Shown here one piece after another: positions 46,001 through 58,197 of a stretch of DNA of 64,000 bases. The stretch is from Phytophthora hibernalis (lineage: Eukaryota > Oomycota > Peronosporomycetes > Peronosporales > Peronosporaceae), in NCBI GenBank assembly GCA_012656075.1, contig JAAKBF010000053.1, forward strand, positions 310,001 to 374,000, in the 5' to 3' direction. A model generated the notes under the pieces. That model worked only from the letters and a program-made list of their open reading frames with translations, was not told the DNA's origin and did not search any database. Made by a program: the position numbers and the translations under genes. Positions within the stretch are counted from its first letter, which is position 1. Every line of letters begins with the position of its first letter.

Positions 46001-49000
46001 CTCCTCAAGCACAGAAGAATCCTCAAGGTCATCAAGCTCAAATCCTTCACTCTCCTGCCTTGGCAAGGACGAAGGCATCGCTGATCCGTCATGAACCGAC
46101 GGTGAGTTGAGATTTTCAACATCCTCCTGGACACTCACCACTCCATCCATATCCGTTGGTAATTCCTGCGATGTTCCAACTGAGAATGACATACTAATAT
46201 CTCCCCGATGAGTACTGGCAAGATTGTTTTGGATGCTTTTCGTTCACGTGATGATTTACGTTTCAGCAGCTTGTACCAATTGAACGCTGCAGCTCGCTTG
46301 CGGTCTTTCATAATGCTCTCCACTTTCACGGCTGTGACCCCAAGGCAAGTATCCAACCCGTAACGTACGTTGCGCACTTCAATAATAATGCGCGCCAAAT
46401 CCAGAGTCTTCACCTCAGGCGGAAAACGCAGCAACAGAGTATTTTGTAGATGGCCATCCCATTGAGGAGCTAACCCACCAGACGGGCTTGGCTTTGTTGT
46501 CGCAGACCAGATCGCAACCATTTCAGGCTTCTCTAGATACCTGTCTTTTGGGTTTTTGAGCACGTACAGTGACGCGCGCACATAGGGACTCTGTGCGCCA
46601 AAATACTGTGCGTTGTACAGCTCCCTCGCCTCCCGAATAACGACAATCACCGCAACTGGACTGGCCGATGGTTTAACCTTTTGCAGTCGAGTCAACTGAT
46701 TCTCTCTACCACCGTCTCCGTGGAATGAAAGAGAACGGGAAGAGAAATTATCGTTTTTCTCTTCCACCGAGGCTGGACGTCGATGTACATACTTAAGAAC
46801 AGTTTCAAGCCGCTTTGAAGACGAGCTCGTCGAGTTGCAATACTCAAGATCGAGGTCAGTGTGATTGACGATCCAAATTGAGCAGAACACGACGACGTCC
46901 CGCCCGGATAGCTTCACTTGCAGTTGTAAGTTAGGGATGTTTCCCTGTTCTCCAGTAATGTCACGGTCAAAAGCGCGGCCAAGCAACTGTACCGGTTCAA
47001 TCGACTCCTTGTATGGAACCGTATACACCGACATTTTTGGGTTGATAATCAACTTCGGAGCGCTCCAGCTGTAATTCTCCAATCGGAAGGATACATACAA
47101 CAGTTCTGTCGAATCAACCTGGAATAGTGGAAGCACGTTTCCCACAGCTAAAATACCTTCTGCGATCAGCTGAAGAGAGCCGTTCAATAGGCGATACGCC
47201 ATCGCCGTTGCCAAACGATTGTGTAATGTGAGAAAAGGAGACACAGAGAGGTAGTAAAGACTAGAATTCGTTGCCTCATACAACCCTCGCCGCTGATTTG
47301 TGGCCCTCGCCTCATCCAATTCGTAATTCACATCCCGTAGAGGGTTCATCTGCTGGCGCTGAGCCGGCTCACCAAAGACGTGGAGGAAATCGTCCTCCAC
47401 CTTTTCGCCCTCCTCTTCCTCAACTTGTGCCAAATCAACTGTCCGTTTCTCTACTAGATGGGGTTCATCAGTACTCGAGAATGTGGCACGCATCAAATAG
47501 TACGCTTCCACCTCATACGTGCACTTCCAAGTTGGCAAATCTCGAACAACGTAGCCAGAGAGGGGATTGCTGAAGACATCGAGGAGGTCGAGACCATCTC
47601 CAACGCCTTCGCAGCACTCTTCAGCTCCTCCATCGTGGCAAACGTCTCGAAATTGCAAATACAGTTGCCGGCTCGCACGAATCGCTTCGTGTTGACCGAT
47701 TTCGCCGCTCGTACCTCGTCGCCTAATTCTTCCAAGCTGGTCGTCAGCGGTGCATATTGAACATACGGCGAAGGTCTGATACTGATTTTACTGTGAGGGT
47801 GCACAAGCTGGAGAGGTATGTGACAAACTTGCTCGCGATCGATAATCCACTCTTGGATACAGCCTCCTTCGCGTGGCGAAAACGCCCAGATCATAAGGGG
47901 GACAGAGGTTCTGTTTTGCAGCACAACCTGAGAATGCAGGCTAATCAGCTTACTACCATCGGCTTGAATGCTGATCTCAGCAACCAAGGTCGGAGGGGTA
48001 AAATCTTCTTCACCAGCATTCTCGAAATCGTTTGTACTATCATGAACCGCAGACACCGCCTGTGATTCTCGGAGGGCACCGCTACGTGTCCAACCATATC
48101 CACGACGACAGGGTTTGCACTAACCCATTTGTTGTCGTTCAGCCAGACAGAGAGTGTGTGGTTAACCGTGAGAGCTTGACGATCCGTTTCGCGTAAAAAG
48201 CGATCAGCCGATGCACTGTCAAAACTCCGCATGTCTCCCTGCTCACGGCAGTCAACGGACACTGTTCCGTTGTCTGGTACTACCTGCTGAATGACATTGC
48301 CCGTACCGCGACGAAAGCTAAATTTCAGTTCCAGGCCTGTCTTGTTTTCAACCCAGAATGGTGCTGTCGACTTTGACCCCGATGTGACAAAGTCTGCTTG
48401 CTTCAACGCCTCCGAAGACAACAATGGAGCCATGGCAGGCGTCATGTTGAAGTTGATAGTGTTTGGCAAGTTTGCAAACACCTCCACGAGACTATTTTCT
48501 TCCAGCGCACGATGGATGCGCATCTGAACGACGAAAGGCTCCACCAAGGGCTCCCATCGGTAGATGCTATTGTTGAAGTAACTAAACAGCAACGTGGCCC
48601 CCATTGTTGTTGAGTAGTCTTCGTCTTTAATGTACTCGCATACGATCTCCCGCATGCGAAAATCGGCAATTGGGATCCCCAAGCTGTTGTTCACGAGCAC
48701 CAGACGTAACTCCCCAACGTCACCGAGAAGCTTGTCTGCAACATAGGTTGTCGGTTTAGAGTGAGCTGGGGTGTCCGTTCGCCCCAATCCGTGTCTCATT
48801 TGTAGAACTCGTCGCCGAGGTTGAACGAGTAGATGTCGGTATCCACTGCAAATAGTTGTTCACAATGTTGATAAATAAGTTCGCGTCTTGCACAGAAAAC
48901 CGAGTTTCTACAGGAGCCAGCACAAATGAGTTGCGCCGTGAAAGCGTGACGGAGCCTTCTACGAAATGGTCAAACACCAAAAGAAACGAATTGGACAGTG

Positions 49001-52000
49001 GAAAAGAAGCATCAATCTAGAAACAGACAAGCAGAAGCATCGTTAATGATCAGTATGGAGAATCGCAGCACAAAAACTCACCTGCAGGTCTGGAAGTTGT
49101 GAGAAATAAACACCATGCTGATCAAACTCCAGATGACACTTGGTCATATCCGCCGCATTCTCGCATTTTTGGTGTATAGAATATGCCGCCACAATATCTG
49201 TCAGCATAACTAACGCTCGTGCGTCCGTCGTCTCAAAATCCTCCAGCATTGAGAAGAGGCAACCAGTCGTTGTCACGAAGAAGTCAATCTTCTGCCAATC
49301 TGGCGGCCGTTGCGCCATGAAGCCCACTCCAAAATCGAAGAATGCTCCCTCCACGAAAATTGGGCTAACAAAGAACACCACAACATCGTGGAAGGCTGGA
49401 TAAGCCCCGAGGAAGTTGGTGTTCCTCACCTTCAAATCAAACATGCTATCCGTCCAACTCATCTTCTGGTTGTACTCAATTTGAAGACCGTCTCCAGGTA
49501 GTGGACGAACAATTTCAGACGCCGCCTGACTGCGCGATGGCCGAATATCAACTGCCGTGAAGGACAGCGCCGATGCGCTGAACTCCAACGAATCATCTGT
49601 TCGCAAAGTAAACACCAATTCAACCTGCTCCCAGAACAGATCGGCGACAGGGTGGTCCTTGTTTGAAATGCGAAGCGCAGCGTCAGCTACCTTCACTGGG
49701 ATTTTCAGCCATATCGCGTTGCAGTGCTCATTGACAAAATGGAGCCCTCCACACGTGGGGCATAACGGGAAAGTATCTTCCGCGACCACACGAGAAACCT
49801 CTCCAAAATTCTCATAGATCACTCCCAAGAGCGTTGTGTACTGTTCCGGTCCCGTTCCTACACTGAGTTCGTTCAGTGATAAACTGACGCCGAAATACGA
49901 GCTCAGGGCTGCCTCCGACAAACTTTCAGGTTCCGAGTCAATGCGGCCAGTCAACAACGAGTGATGGAAAAGTGGAGACGTTGAGTTTCGTGTGGTTCCA
50001 TTCAGATCGACCAGTTCGAATTCAAAAAGCCCCACAGACGAAGTCGACATATCTGCATCTCCATGCTCCCGAGGCAGCATGTTCAAATCCGACGCAACGC
50101 GTGCATCATGAAACTCAGCGTCCTCGGCCACAAACAGCGGAGCCATCAAATGTTGAGACATACCTGCCACTTCGTGACGAATTTTCTCCATCGAGTTTGA
50201 GCGACCCCGGGAGCTATTCGTCGGTGTGCCCGCCAAGAAATGTAGGCTGTCCCGACCTCCGCTATTTAGTGCATCACCCTCAGCCTTTGCTGTGTCAATT
50301 GCATCGTCCACTTTGAGAAGATGCTGCGTGAGCTGCTCTAATTGTTGATCCAAATGAACAATTTTGTTGTGGATAATCTTTACCGCATCTTCAGCTGCTG
50401 GTAGAGCCTGAAAACCTTCATGCAAATAGTTTTGTGCTTGCTGGGTGGCGCTCCGAAGATCAATAAAAAGTTGGCTCCGGTTACTCAAGATGCGCGAGCG
50501 CTGGTTTTTAATTTGGCGCCTCAAATTTCTCAACTCAGTTCGCCGCGATAGCTGCGCCTTCGCCGCAGACGCACCAGCTAGTGCCGAACCATGCGATAAT
50601 CGGGTCTCGTCGACAAAAGTACCATTCTGCAAGAAATCAGAGGAGGAGGGTCAATTCCACTGCTCCAGAAGCGAGCATTGGTCGAGCGCAAGATGATGCA
50701 CTCCCGTGAGAACGAGCTACGTGGTACTGTAAATACCAGATCGTTTGCTACAACTTCAAAATGAACTTCCCCAGTCGGCTGCTCAATATCCCCATTGCGC
50801 CAGCACGCTCATTCACCTCAGTCACTACAACGCTATAATACATGCGCAGTACCTCGTCCACTGAAACCGGAAGCGAGCCAGTGCTTACCTTGAAGTTTTG
50901 AAAACGGACTCTGCCTTACCACACGTCGGATTCGTGTTCAATGGCTTGACAAGGCATGCAAGGATGTGGTCAAGCACGTAGTGATGAAACTGCTTGTAAA
51001 CTCGATGCAGATACACTATACAGACAGAATCCAGTCGCACACGCACAATAATGCCCCTTCACCACACCCACTTGGAGATGTCGATACGCTGTTTCCCGAG
51101 TAAGTGATCACAAAGTCAATAACGTTTTCACTCCGAATGACCCGACATCAGCAACCCCGTCTAACATGTCAGAGGGAGAACCGATGGCTTGCCGATTTGG
51201 TAACGTTGCATTTGCCGGTGATGTAGCGCTTGGATTTGTTAAATCAGTCAGCTGCAGATTTCTGACAGTACCCTTAAGCTCGAAGTTTCTGTCACACGTA
51301 GCAGCACCAGACCCGCAAGCTTGAAGTGATACAGTAGAAACCTCCGCTCGCGCGATTGTCCTGATAGGTGCTAAGCCATCAATAGAGACACTAGGTGACT
51401 GATCCCGGTGCTTGATATCAAATTGGAAACCATGAGGTATCGACAAACTCGCGATAATCTCGTCCTCAAAACACGATGAACCCTCCAACAATGTTGACGA
51501 GGCTTGAGATCCCAATTTTGACAAATTGTGCCGAAAATCATCAAGCTCGTATCCGAAGCTAGTAGACAAAATAAACCCCAGCAAATATCGGTCGCGACAT
51601 CCTCCTATCCATGTCAACGCCGTTTGCACGTTCGGAATAAACAATTCTCCATACAGGCGCTCGATAGAAATAACAATGTGGGTATCTTGACGGTCGAACC
51701 GCAGGACTGACAGCCCAGTACCTGCTGTCCGCAATTCGTTAGAGTAAACTCGATCCATCTGATACGTTGCACTAAGACCAGGCGTGCGCAAACCTAGGCT
51801 TCCAGCGACTTCAATAATAACATTTTCACTTTCTTGAAGCGAAATTGACGCTATACTAATACTCTGGGAAAAGATGTCGTGCATACGCGTGCCGACCAGT
51901 CCACATTCTTGATCGAGAGCGCAAACGACGCATGGGTACCCTGATCTGGGCGGTCATCACTAACATAAAACTGAATTTCTGGTGTCCGAATCGACCAGCT

Positions 52001-54311
52001 TCTTTGGCAAACCAGATTGACAGTCGAATTTCCCACTGCAGGATGCAAATCTCGGTCTGGCCCATTAATAGGCTTGTCCGGAAGAAAGAAGCTCCACTTA
52101 CCAATCACCCATAATATAGCTTCAAGCTCCACCACCTTCCAATCGATCCGTAATGCCGGAAGCTGTGCTTCGTAGTTGTACATTGCAGTCTCTTTTTCAG
52201 GATCAAAGTCATGTGGCTGGTAGGAAAGCGTACCTTGACTTTCTAAGGTACAGTGTTTGCATGAATAACAATCCATAGACCACTGCGTTCTTGAGTGACT
52301 CGTCTTCGTCAATGAAAGCTTGGTCACAGTGACAATTTCATGCATATCTTGCACTTCATTTAAACTCAGTTGAGCCTGCAATTTGGCTAAACCATGATCT
52401 ACCGAAAATAAGCGGAAACTTGTCTGGAAATCACTTGTCACAAATTTGCGATCTGAGTCGGATGTACTGACTGTTACACCCTTGAGCTCAGCGCCAAAAC
52501 AAAATTGGTCGTGAAGAGCGAATACGAAAGAGATTTTCTCCACCTTAATTCCCACGTGCGCGATTGGTGCAATCTGGTCTTCACTGTAGGCGACCAATTT
52601 ACTGGGATGCGATAAATTCCATTGGTTCCACCATAGATACACTGGTGCAAGTAGAGTCATCCACATGACCAACGTTTCGTCTTTGATGAACATCAATATG
52701 CTGCCCAGCTGAGCATCCAGGGATGGTTGATGGCCAACTAAGCGACTCTGATAAGCAGGGACGACGCAGGATATCCGAATAATTGGGGTTCGCACAGAAG
52801 ACGGACCGAAATCTTCTTCAGTTGCGTGATCAATAATATTGTAGCTTTCCCTGCGATCAGCAACTTCATACATTTGTAATGACTGGACGCTGAGCTGAAG
52901 TTCGTCTTCTACGCACGATTGCTTCACAACGCCAACCGTCTCACCCAGAACCCATACCCACTGCGTTCCCGCTAGCATTTCTTCTTCATTCGCAGAAGCC
53001 TCTCTGGCACAAAAGGAAATCAGCACCGTGCTGCAAGGCAGCGCGAACAGAAAGACTAGGCGGCGTAATTGCGTCCTCAAACTCATCGTCGTCATCATCG
53101 TCATCCTCTGCTGCCAGCGTAAAAGTTCCCCACCACATCATCCAGGCAGTCAGTCAACAGCCACTGCTTCGCATACGAGTACCATCAAAAAGCCATCCGG
53201 TCGGGATGCCTGCTGCTGCGTTAACGCGGCCAGGCGATCGTATTCGTCGTAAGGTGCCTTCACTTCAATCAGAATGGCATACAAAACGTCGATATGCTCA
53301 GGTCCGAAGTGCACTCTGGGTTGATCAGCTGGCAACACGAATCTTTCTTGTCCACTGGCATTGTGGGCGGCGCAAATCTCGCATTGTTCAGTAATGCTTC
53401 CAGGCTCACAGCCAATATCCATATCCAGCTCCACGTCAGGAAACGCGGCATTGGCGCTGTGATAAAACAAACTCGCCTACAAGCAGTAAGCACATCGTAA
53501 GCACGCAAACAGGCCCACCAAGCACCCCTCCATACCTTAACTGTGCTGCACCATTCGTGAAATAAATATTTTCGCTGTATCATGGGTTCGTCTTCGGGGT
53601 CTATAGTGCTCCGTTTCTCCGGGTACTCAATGTATGCCGCAACACCCTCCACCTTCAGCACCTTTCTCGACTCCATCGTCGCGTTGGACTGGGACGTGAA
53701 TTCGAGCTCCCACTCTGAGTTCGTGTTGACCAAACTCACGTGTGCAACCTCAAGTGTCCCACTACCCGGTTGCTGTTAATAAAATCACCAAAAATTAGCC
53801 ATCCAAGCACACAAAAACACTCTTTCTCCCTCCTACCGGCGCTAGCGAGCTCGACTCGCAGTCATGTACCTTGCACGTCCGACAGCTCAATCTGCACGTT
53901 AGCGATGATGTGCGAGACCAGTCTCGACAGATACGAGCGATCTACAAACAGCAACACGTTAGTCTCCTCCAATAAACCCCTCAATTAACAGCGTCTGCTA
54001 CCATCTCCGTTGCTGACGTCCACACTCTCCATCGCTTGCGGCTCCTGCGTCTCCTGCGTCTCGTGGGGCGTCCGATGCAGCGACACTCGGATGCGCTGCG
54101 CCTTGACCTGCACCGGCTGCGTCCAGAGCGCGCGCCACGGGATCTTGACGCTCAGCTGGCCGATGGCGCCCTCCCCGTACGCCAGACGCAGCTGCAGGTC
54201 CTGGAACGACACGTCGCCCTGCCACAGAGACAGCTTCAGCATGCTCGAGTCGAAGGTCACGAACTTGCCCAGCAGCCGCTGCAGCAGCAGCGCCACCGCG
54301 TGCTGGAGCAT
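40022..54311 (-). CDS. Giant VPS13-family lipid-transfer protein with extra C2, PH and PDZ-like domains
   Basis: Bridge-type lipid-transfer protein of membrane contact sites, about 4,500 residues. Exon 1 (54311) is a chorein domain: 'LLLQRLLGKFVTFDSSMLKL' and 'SVKIPWRALW'. The repeating groove region follows, with a coiled coil at about 50350-50600. The VAB/SHR-BD region lies at about 44750-48600 ('LVPFHW', 'YKYSWSGSF', then 'FPPYRIDN'). A C2-like domain is at about 46290-46690, and a PH domain split by a roughly 200-residue insertion at 43500-44400 ('KGYLLKKDSMLKWNRKYFRLY'...'IAKIWVRRLRLA'). The ATG_C-like C-terminal block is at about 41700-42150 ('FDFLGNPVGFLDHIGTG', 'GLAKGTASL'), followed by a PDZ-like domain (about 40990-41260) and a final PH domain (40150-40490, 'NGYLLKKGGFSTVRRWFVL'). 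At least nine frame breaks look like single missing bases (41099, 41448, 44762, 44960, 46203, 48059, 51896 among them). Confidence 0.88.
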
Positions 54312-54495
54312 CGTCTACGCGTCTCCTTCAGTCTCTCGATTCCGCGCTCCCCTCGAATGACCGTCACTCTGGCCAGAAGATGGCTACCCAACTGAATCGA
54401 ATTTAAGAGGATGTGAATGTGGTGTGTGATACACCATGTTACGGCTGCCACATGGCAACGTTCCACAATTGGATACTGTACAGACACGAGCTAAT
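54312..54495. promoter_or_regulatory. Bidirectional promoter interval (VPS13 / derlin)
   Basis: 184 bp between the divergent start codons of VPS13 (54311) and derlin (54496). No motif stands out; inferred from geometry. Confidence 0.5.
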
Positions 54496-55579
54496 ATGGC
54501 AGGGAGCATTGAGACCTGGTACTATGGGCTGCCCTACGTCACGCGCTTCTACCTGTCTGTGTGCTTCGGATCGACGCTTCTGAGCACGCTGGGCCTGCTC
54601 AACCCGCAGTCGCTCTACCTGGACTTCGACCTCGTGTGGCAGCGCTTCCAGCTCTGGCGCCTCACCACGTGCTTCATGTTCCTCGGGAGCTTCAGCTTCC
54701 CCTTCCTCATGCAACTCATGATCCTGTACGTAACATGGATCAATGTACACACATGCAGTCAATTGCCTTACCTTGGAGCGCTTTTTGTGGCCGATTCTGA
54801 CGAAAGATCGTGCTTTATCTTCTACTTTTGCAGAACCAACTACTCGTCTCGACTAGAGGAAGATCCGTTCCCGGGCGGTGGCGGCCCCACAGCCGACTAC
54901 GCCTTCATGCTGTTCTTCGGGGCTGCGATCCTGTGGGTGGGTGAATGGAGATATATTGCGTGGTGGTCACGTTCAAAATTGAGAAGATATTTTGCTTGAG
55001 TGCAGGTGGTCGCCTTCTTCATGGGCATCCCGTTCCTCGGCACGTCGCTCATCTTTATGATCGTCTACGTCTGGAGCCGTCGTAACCCGACTGCACCCGT
55101 AGCGATTTGGGGTAAACCTTTGCTAGTATTAGCAAGTCGCCACTTCTGGCCTAACTTTTCTATTGCTGTATGTGTTTTCAGGCTTCCGCTTCGACGGTCT
55201 GTACCTGCCGTGGGCGCTGATCGCTTTCACGGTGCTAGTTGGCGGCAACCCGATGATGGACATCTTCGGTGTCATCGCCGGCCACCTCTACTACTTCCTG
55301 CTGGAGGTACTGCCCGCGACCAAGGGCTGGAACCTGCTGCAGACACCCGCTATCTTGTACGTCACGGGATGGTTTTTTGTTTAACGAGCATATCGCTGAT
55401 CTACCGGGTGCCATTGCCAACGTACCTTTCTACACAGCGCAAACATGTTCCCCTCCCCGCAAGTCGCGGCCGGAGGTGTCCCGATTATCGGCGCGCGAGG
55501 TGCTGCTGGCCGTGGTGCCGCTCCTCAGGGCGGAGGCGGCTACGCCTGGGGCACTGGCCGCCCTCTGGGCATGGATTAA
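54496..55579 (+). CDS. Derlin (Der1-like ER membrane pseudoprotease, ERAD)
   Basis: Rhomboid-like ER protein that thins the membrane and helps move misfolded proteins to p97/Cdc48. Five exons (54496-54725, 54834-54936, 55006-55111, 55182-55356, 55438-55579), all in phase, giving 251 residues as usual for derlins. Family signs: 'ETWYYGLPYVTRFYLS' start, the WR motif in 'RFQLWRLTTCFMFLG', 'FFMGIPFLGTSLIFM', and a GxxxG in 'DIFGVIAGHLYYFLLEVLP'. The C-terminal tail, Gly-rich, ends with 'YAWGTGRPLGMD', matching the SHP-box pattern W-G-x-G-x-x-L-G by which derlin-1 binds p97. The start at 54496 gives the conserved MAGS-like opening; upstream in-frame codons are less like the family. No frame break occurs in this gene. 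Confidence 0.93.
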
Positions 55580-55821
55580 GCGACAAATGACGAAAGGAGC
55601 GGCGGCCGTCGTAGAGAGGCATACAATGCCGTGAGGACAGAGGCGTAAGAAATCACGTGGCCGTATGGTATCATGATGAGGTTATACTTGTTGTAATGAT
55701 ACACATGTTGAAGTGGAGAAGGATGTAGATACGGAACCATGTCAAAGTTGCCGCAAAACAGGTTACCGCATATCAAATCCTACTCTAAGCAGCTCATTTC
55801 GACTTTCGCTCTCAATTGCAA

Positions 55822-56532
55822 ATGAGTTCCAACGACCAATCTGCCAGGGTGAGCTTTGACGATCGTCTTTGGAATGCTCTACGCGCCGCTGAAGGCCGCG
55901 TGCTAAGCATTCATGCAGCCGACACCAATATCACAACTATCCCGTTGCCCGTGTATGATTCGGCTTACTACAGAGCTCCGGAAACTCGCACACTACATGT
56001 AGCTTTGGACGAAACCGTAGATGTCATCAATAGTATCCCTGTTGTATTGAGTGGCACCGCTGACGAAACAAAAGCTGCTCTGGATTACCAGTCCGGACTT
56101 CTGAAGGCCCTGGGAGAAAAGGTGAAGCTTGTTGAAGCTCGTCTTGAGAAAGTGAAGAAATGCAATATGAGAGAGCGTCGCCGCTCCAAGAGCCGTAGCC
56201 GAAGCAGAAGAAGCCGAAGAAGGAGAAGCCGAAGAAGCAGAAGAAGCAGAAGCAGAAGCAGAAGCAGACGCAGAAGCCGAAGCCGAAGCCGAAGCAGTCG
56301 AAGCAGAAGCCGGGGTCAAGCACGAGATCGCCAATGCCCGCACGTCTACTTCAACCAGCAGCAGTCTGCGCTGCCATACCCTTCTGCTTTCTGCATGTAT
56401 GTCGATCCCAACATCTTGCAGCCAGCATCGTTGGCCATGCCGCCCAGCAACATGCAGTTGCCGCGATTTTCGAATGACGCGGAAGTTGCTGGAGCTATCC
56501 GCTTCCTGAACAACAACAGCTCGTATACTTGA
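55822..56532 (+). CDS. RS-rich protein of unknown function
   Basis: Single-exon 236-residue ORF from ATG 55822 (MSSNDQSARV) to the TGA at 56530-56532. Residues 1-110 form an unrecognised domain, probably helical (AALDYQSGLLKALGEKVKL...). Residues about 114-170 are almost purely Arg/Ser repeats, as in SR proteins, encoded by an AGAAGC/CGAAGC hexamer array. The C-terminal 65 residues are Pro/Gln/Asn-rich ('SLAMPPSNMQLPRF'). No RRM is visible, so it would be an SR-related rather than classical SR protein; a role in splicing or nuclear-speckle assembly is inference from composition. The RS tract length could be polymorphic. Confidence 0.6.
   Translation: MSSNDQSARVSFDDRLWNALRAAEGRVLSIHAADTNITTIPLPVYDSAYYRAPETRTLHVALDETVDVINSIPVVLSGTADETKAALDYQSGLLKALGEKVKLVEARLEKVKKCNMRERRRSKSRSRSRRSRRRRSRRSRRSRSRSRSRRRSRSRSRSSRSRSRGQARDRQCPHVYFNQQQSALPYPSAFCMYVDPNILQPASLAMPPSNMQLPRFSNDAEVAGAIRFLNNNSSYT
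56180..56320 (+). repeat. Hexamer-rich purine array coding the RS tract
   Basis: AGAAGC and CGAAGC hexamers, with three-base variants, repeat for about 140 bp inside the RS-rich gene. Each unit encodes Arg-Ser or Arg-Arg. The reverse strand would be a pyrimidine-rich tract. Such arrays change length by slippage, here always in multiples that keep frame if hexamers are gained or lost. Confidence 0.75.
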
Positions 56533-58197
56533 CGCACACGAGCGCTGCTTCAGGCGACAGCAACTGAACCACAATCGCTTCGGACTACCGTAGTACTGCA
56601 ACTTCCATCACCAAAAACTCACAAGAAGTTCCAGCATTCATTTCCGTTTACACGTACTATTATACATGTAGTAACGCATTTATTCAGCAACACTGGAAAA
56701 CAGGAACAACGTGTAAAGAGCAATGAAGTTTTTGCGGGTTCTGCTGGGAGGTCTGCGGTGGTCGTTGGGGTGACCTTCTCGGAGCAGCAACGAAGAGAGC
56801 TGATTTTCGTGTATTCCGCTGCTTGTTGCTGACATGGAGATTGTCAACATATCCGCAAGATCCAAGTCGAATGTTCGAGCGCAGAGCGAGTAGATTATCC
56901 GTGCACCGAACTGACGATCACTGCGAGAAAGCGCATGAAGAACCAAACGAGCTGCGGCAGAAATATGGCGAACGCGACCAGCGTGTTGTTAATGCAGTCT
57001 GCTGATGGTCGATAGTAGCTCGCTCGTGAAGCTCGAAATCGACTAACCGTATCACCCACCTTGTTCGAAAGCACGACCATGAATTATTACGATAACTCAT
57101 GGACATATTTAGTTGAACATGAACAACCTGGAATTGTGCGCTTTCGAGGGCTTGGCGTGGAGTAACCTCGTGGGTTTGTCTGTGAATCAATTGTGTTATT
57201 GGATTAATGACTAGGTCTGATATTATTTCTGCAGGAGCGACTCGCTCCGAGCGAGGAACACAAATAGAAACAAATTAGTCCATGACTTGAGTTCCTTACC
57301 TTGAGATCTAAGAGAGCCGGCTGTGCCGGCTAACTTAACCTTAGCCGCTCAGGTAACCTTACTATGGTCCATAGGTGGAAGTGTTGGTTGCGCAAAACGG
57401 TTTCGTGCAATATTTATTGTAATGCATTTGCTTCTTGAAAAACCTGTTGTCCGTCTGCCCCATAAGAGTTATGGCGTAGCAATGACGCCGTGTGCTTCAC
57501 ATACCGTCCCCGCAAGTCGCGGTCGAAGATGTCCCGATTATCGACGCGCGAGGTGTTGTCCGAGGCGGTTTAGATAGACGTACGTGCTTGCTCTCGGTGG
57601 ATGACCAACGTGGCCATGGTCTAACGGGTACCCGGTACCCCATAAACAAAGAATACGCTTACGTTGTTGAAAGATCGTTTACGGGGTGTTTTGATCCTGC
57701 CAGAAGAGGTCATCAGATGATAGAAGACCAGCACTCCGATACTTGACTCCTTTCCACGTGAATACCTCCACACATGAGAGGAACATTCAATGCCATTTCC
57801 CATGGTCAAAAGTCACAAGAAAAACAAAGAATCAAATGTCCTACATTTGCTTCGATACTCTCAATACTCCATATATGCCTTCATTTCTACTTTGAGAGGC
57901 ATCCCCTCGTCTTTGCAAAAGTTGAGTACCACAGTTGATTGGGTCGCTCCACCGTGCGTCTTTCCGCCAATCGAATGAGGTACCACACCCATTTTACACC
58001 AATAGCGGCGCAGTATGGACCACGTCATCAATCGTTTTGTCCAATCAAATTAATAAATGATTACGTCGCTCTCTGGTTACGCGTCACAAAAGTCACCGTA
58101 TTTTGGGACCAATCGCCTCGAGTGTGTGTCAAATCACAACCAAAGTCGCAGGTCGAAGCAGACCCGACCTACAACCACCGCACACCTCCACACGCGC
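56533..58197. other. Gene-free interval with a derlin exon fragment
   Basis: About 1.66 kb upstream of hAT-like gene B. Minus-strand open frames at 56680-57190 overlap in three registers and could be remains of a small gene, but I recognise nothing in them. A near-palindrome GGGTACCCGGTACCCC lies at about 57627-57642. The derlin fragment (57507-57555) is listed separately. No hAT terminal repeat was found. Confidence 0.4.
57507..57555 (+). pseudogene. Short copy of the derlin last exon
   Basis: 49 bp matching derlin exon 5 at 55454-55502 with 45 identities. All four differences are transitions, each C/G in the gene and T/A in the fragment. The surrounding sequence is not similar, and the SHP-box end of the exon is absent. 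It is a non-functional fragment, about 2 kb downstream of its source on the same strand. Confidence 0.75.

Noticed and set aside
57620..57645. Possible tRNA-like sequence around GGTCTAACGGGTACCCGG
   Set aside because: No cloverleaf can be drawn around it; the resemblance is limited to a few bases and the block is a near-palindrome.
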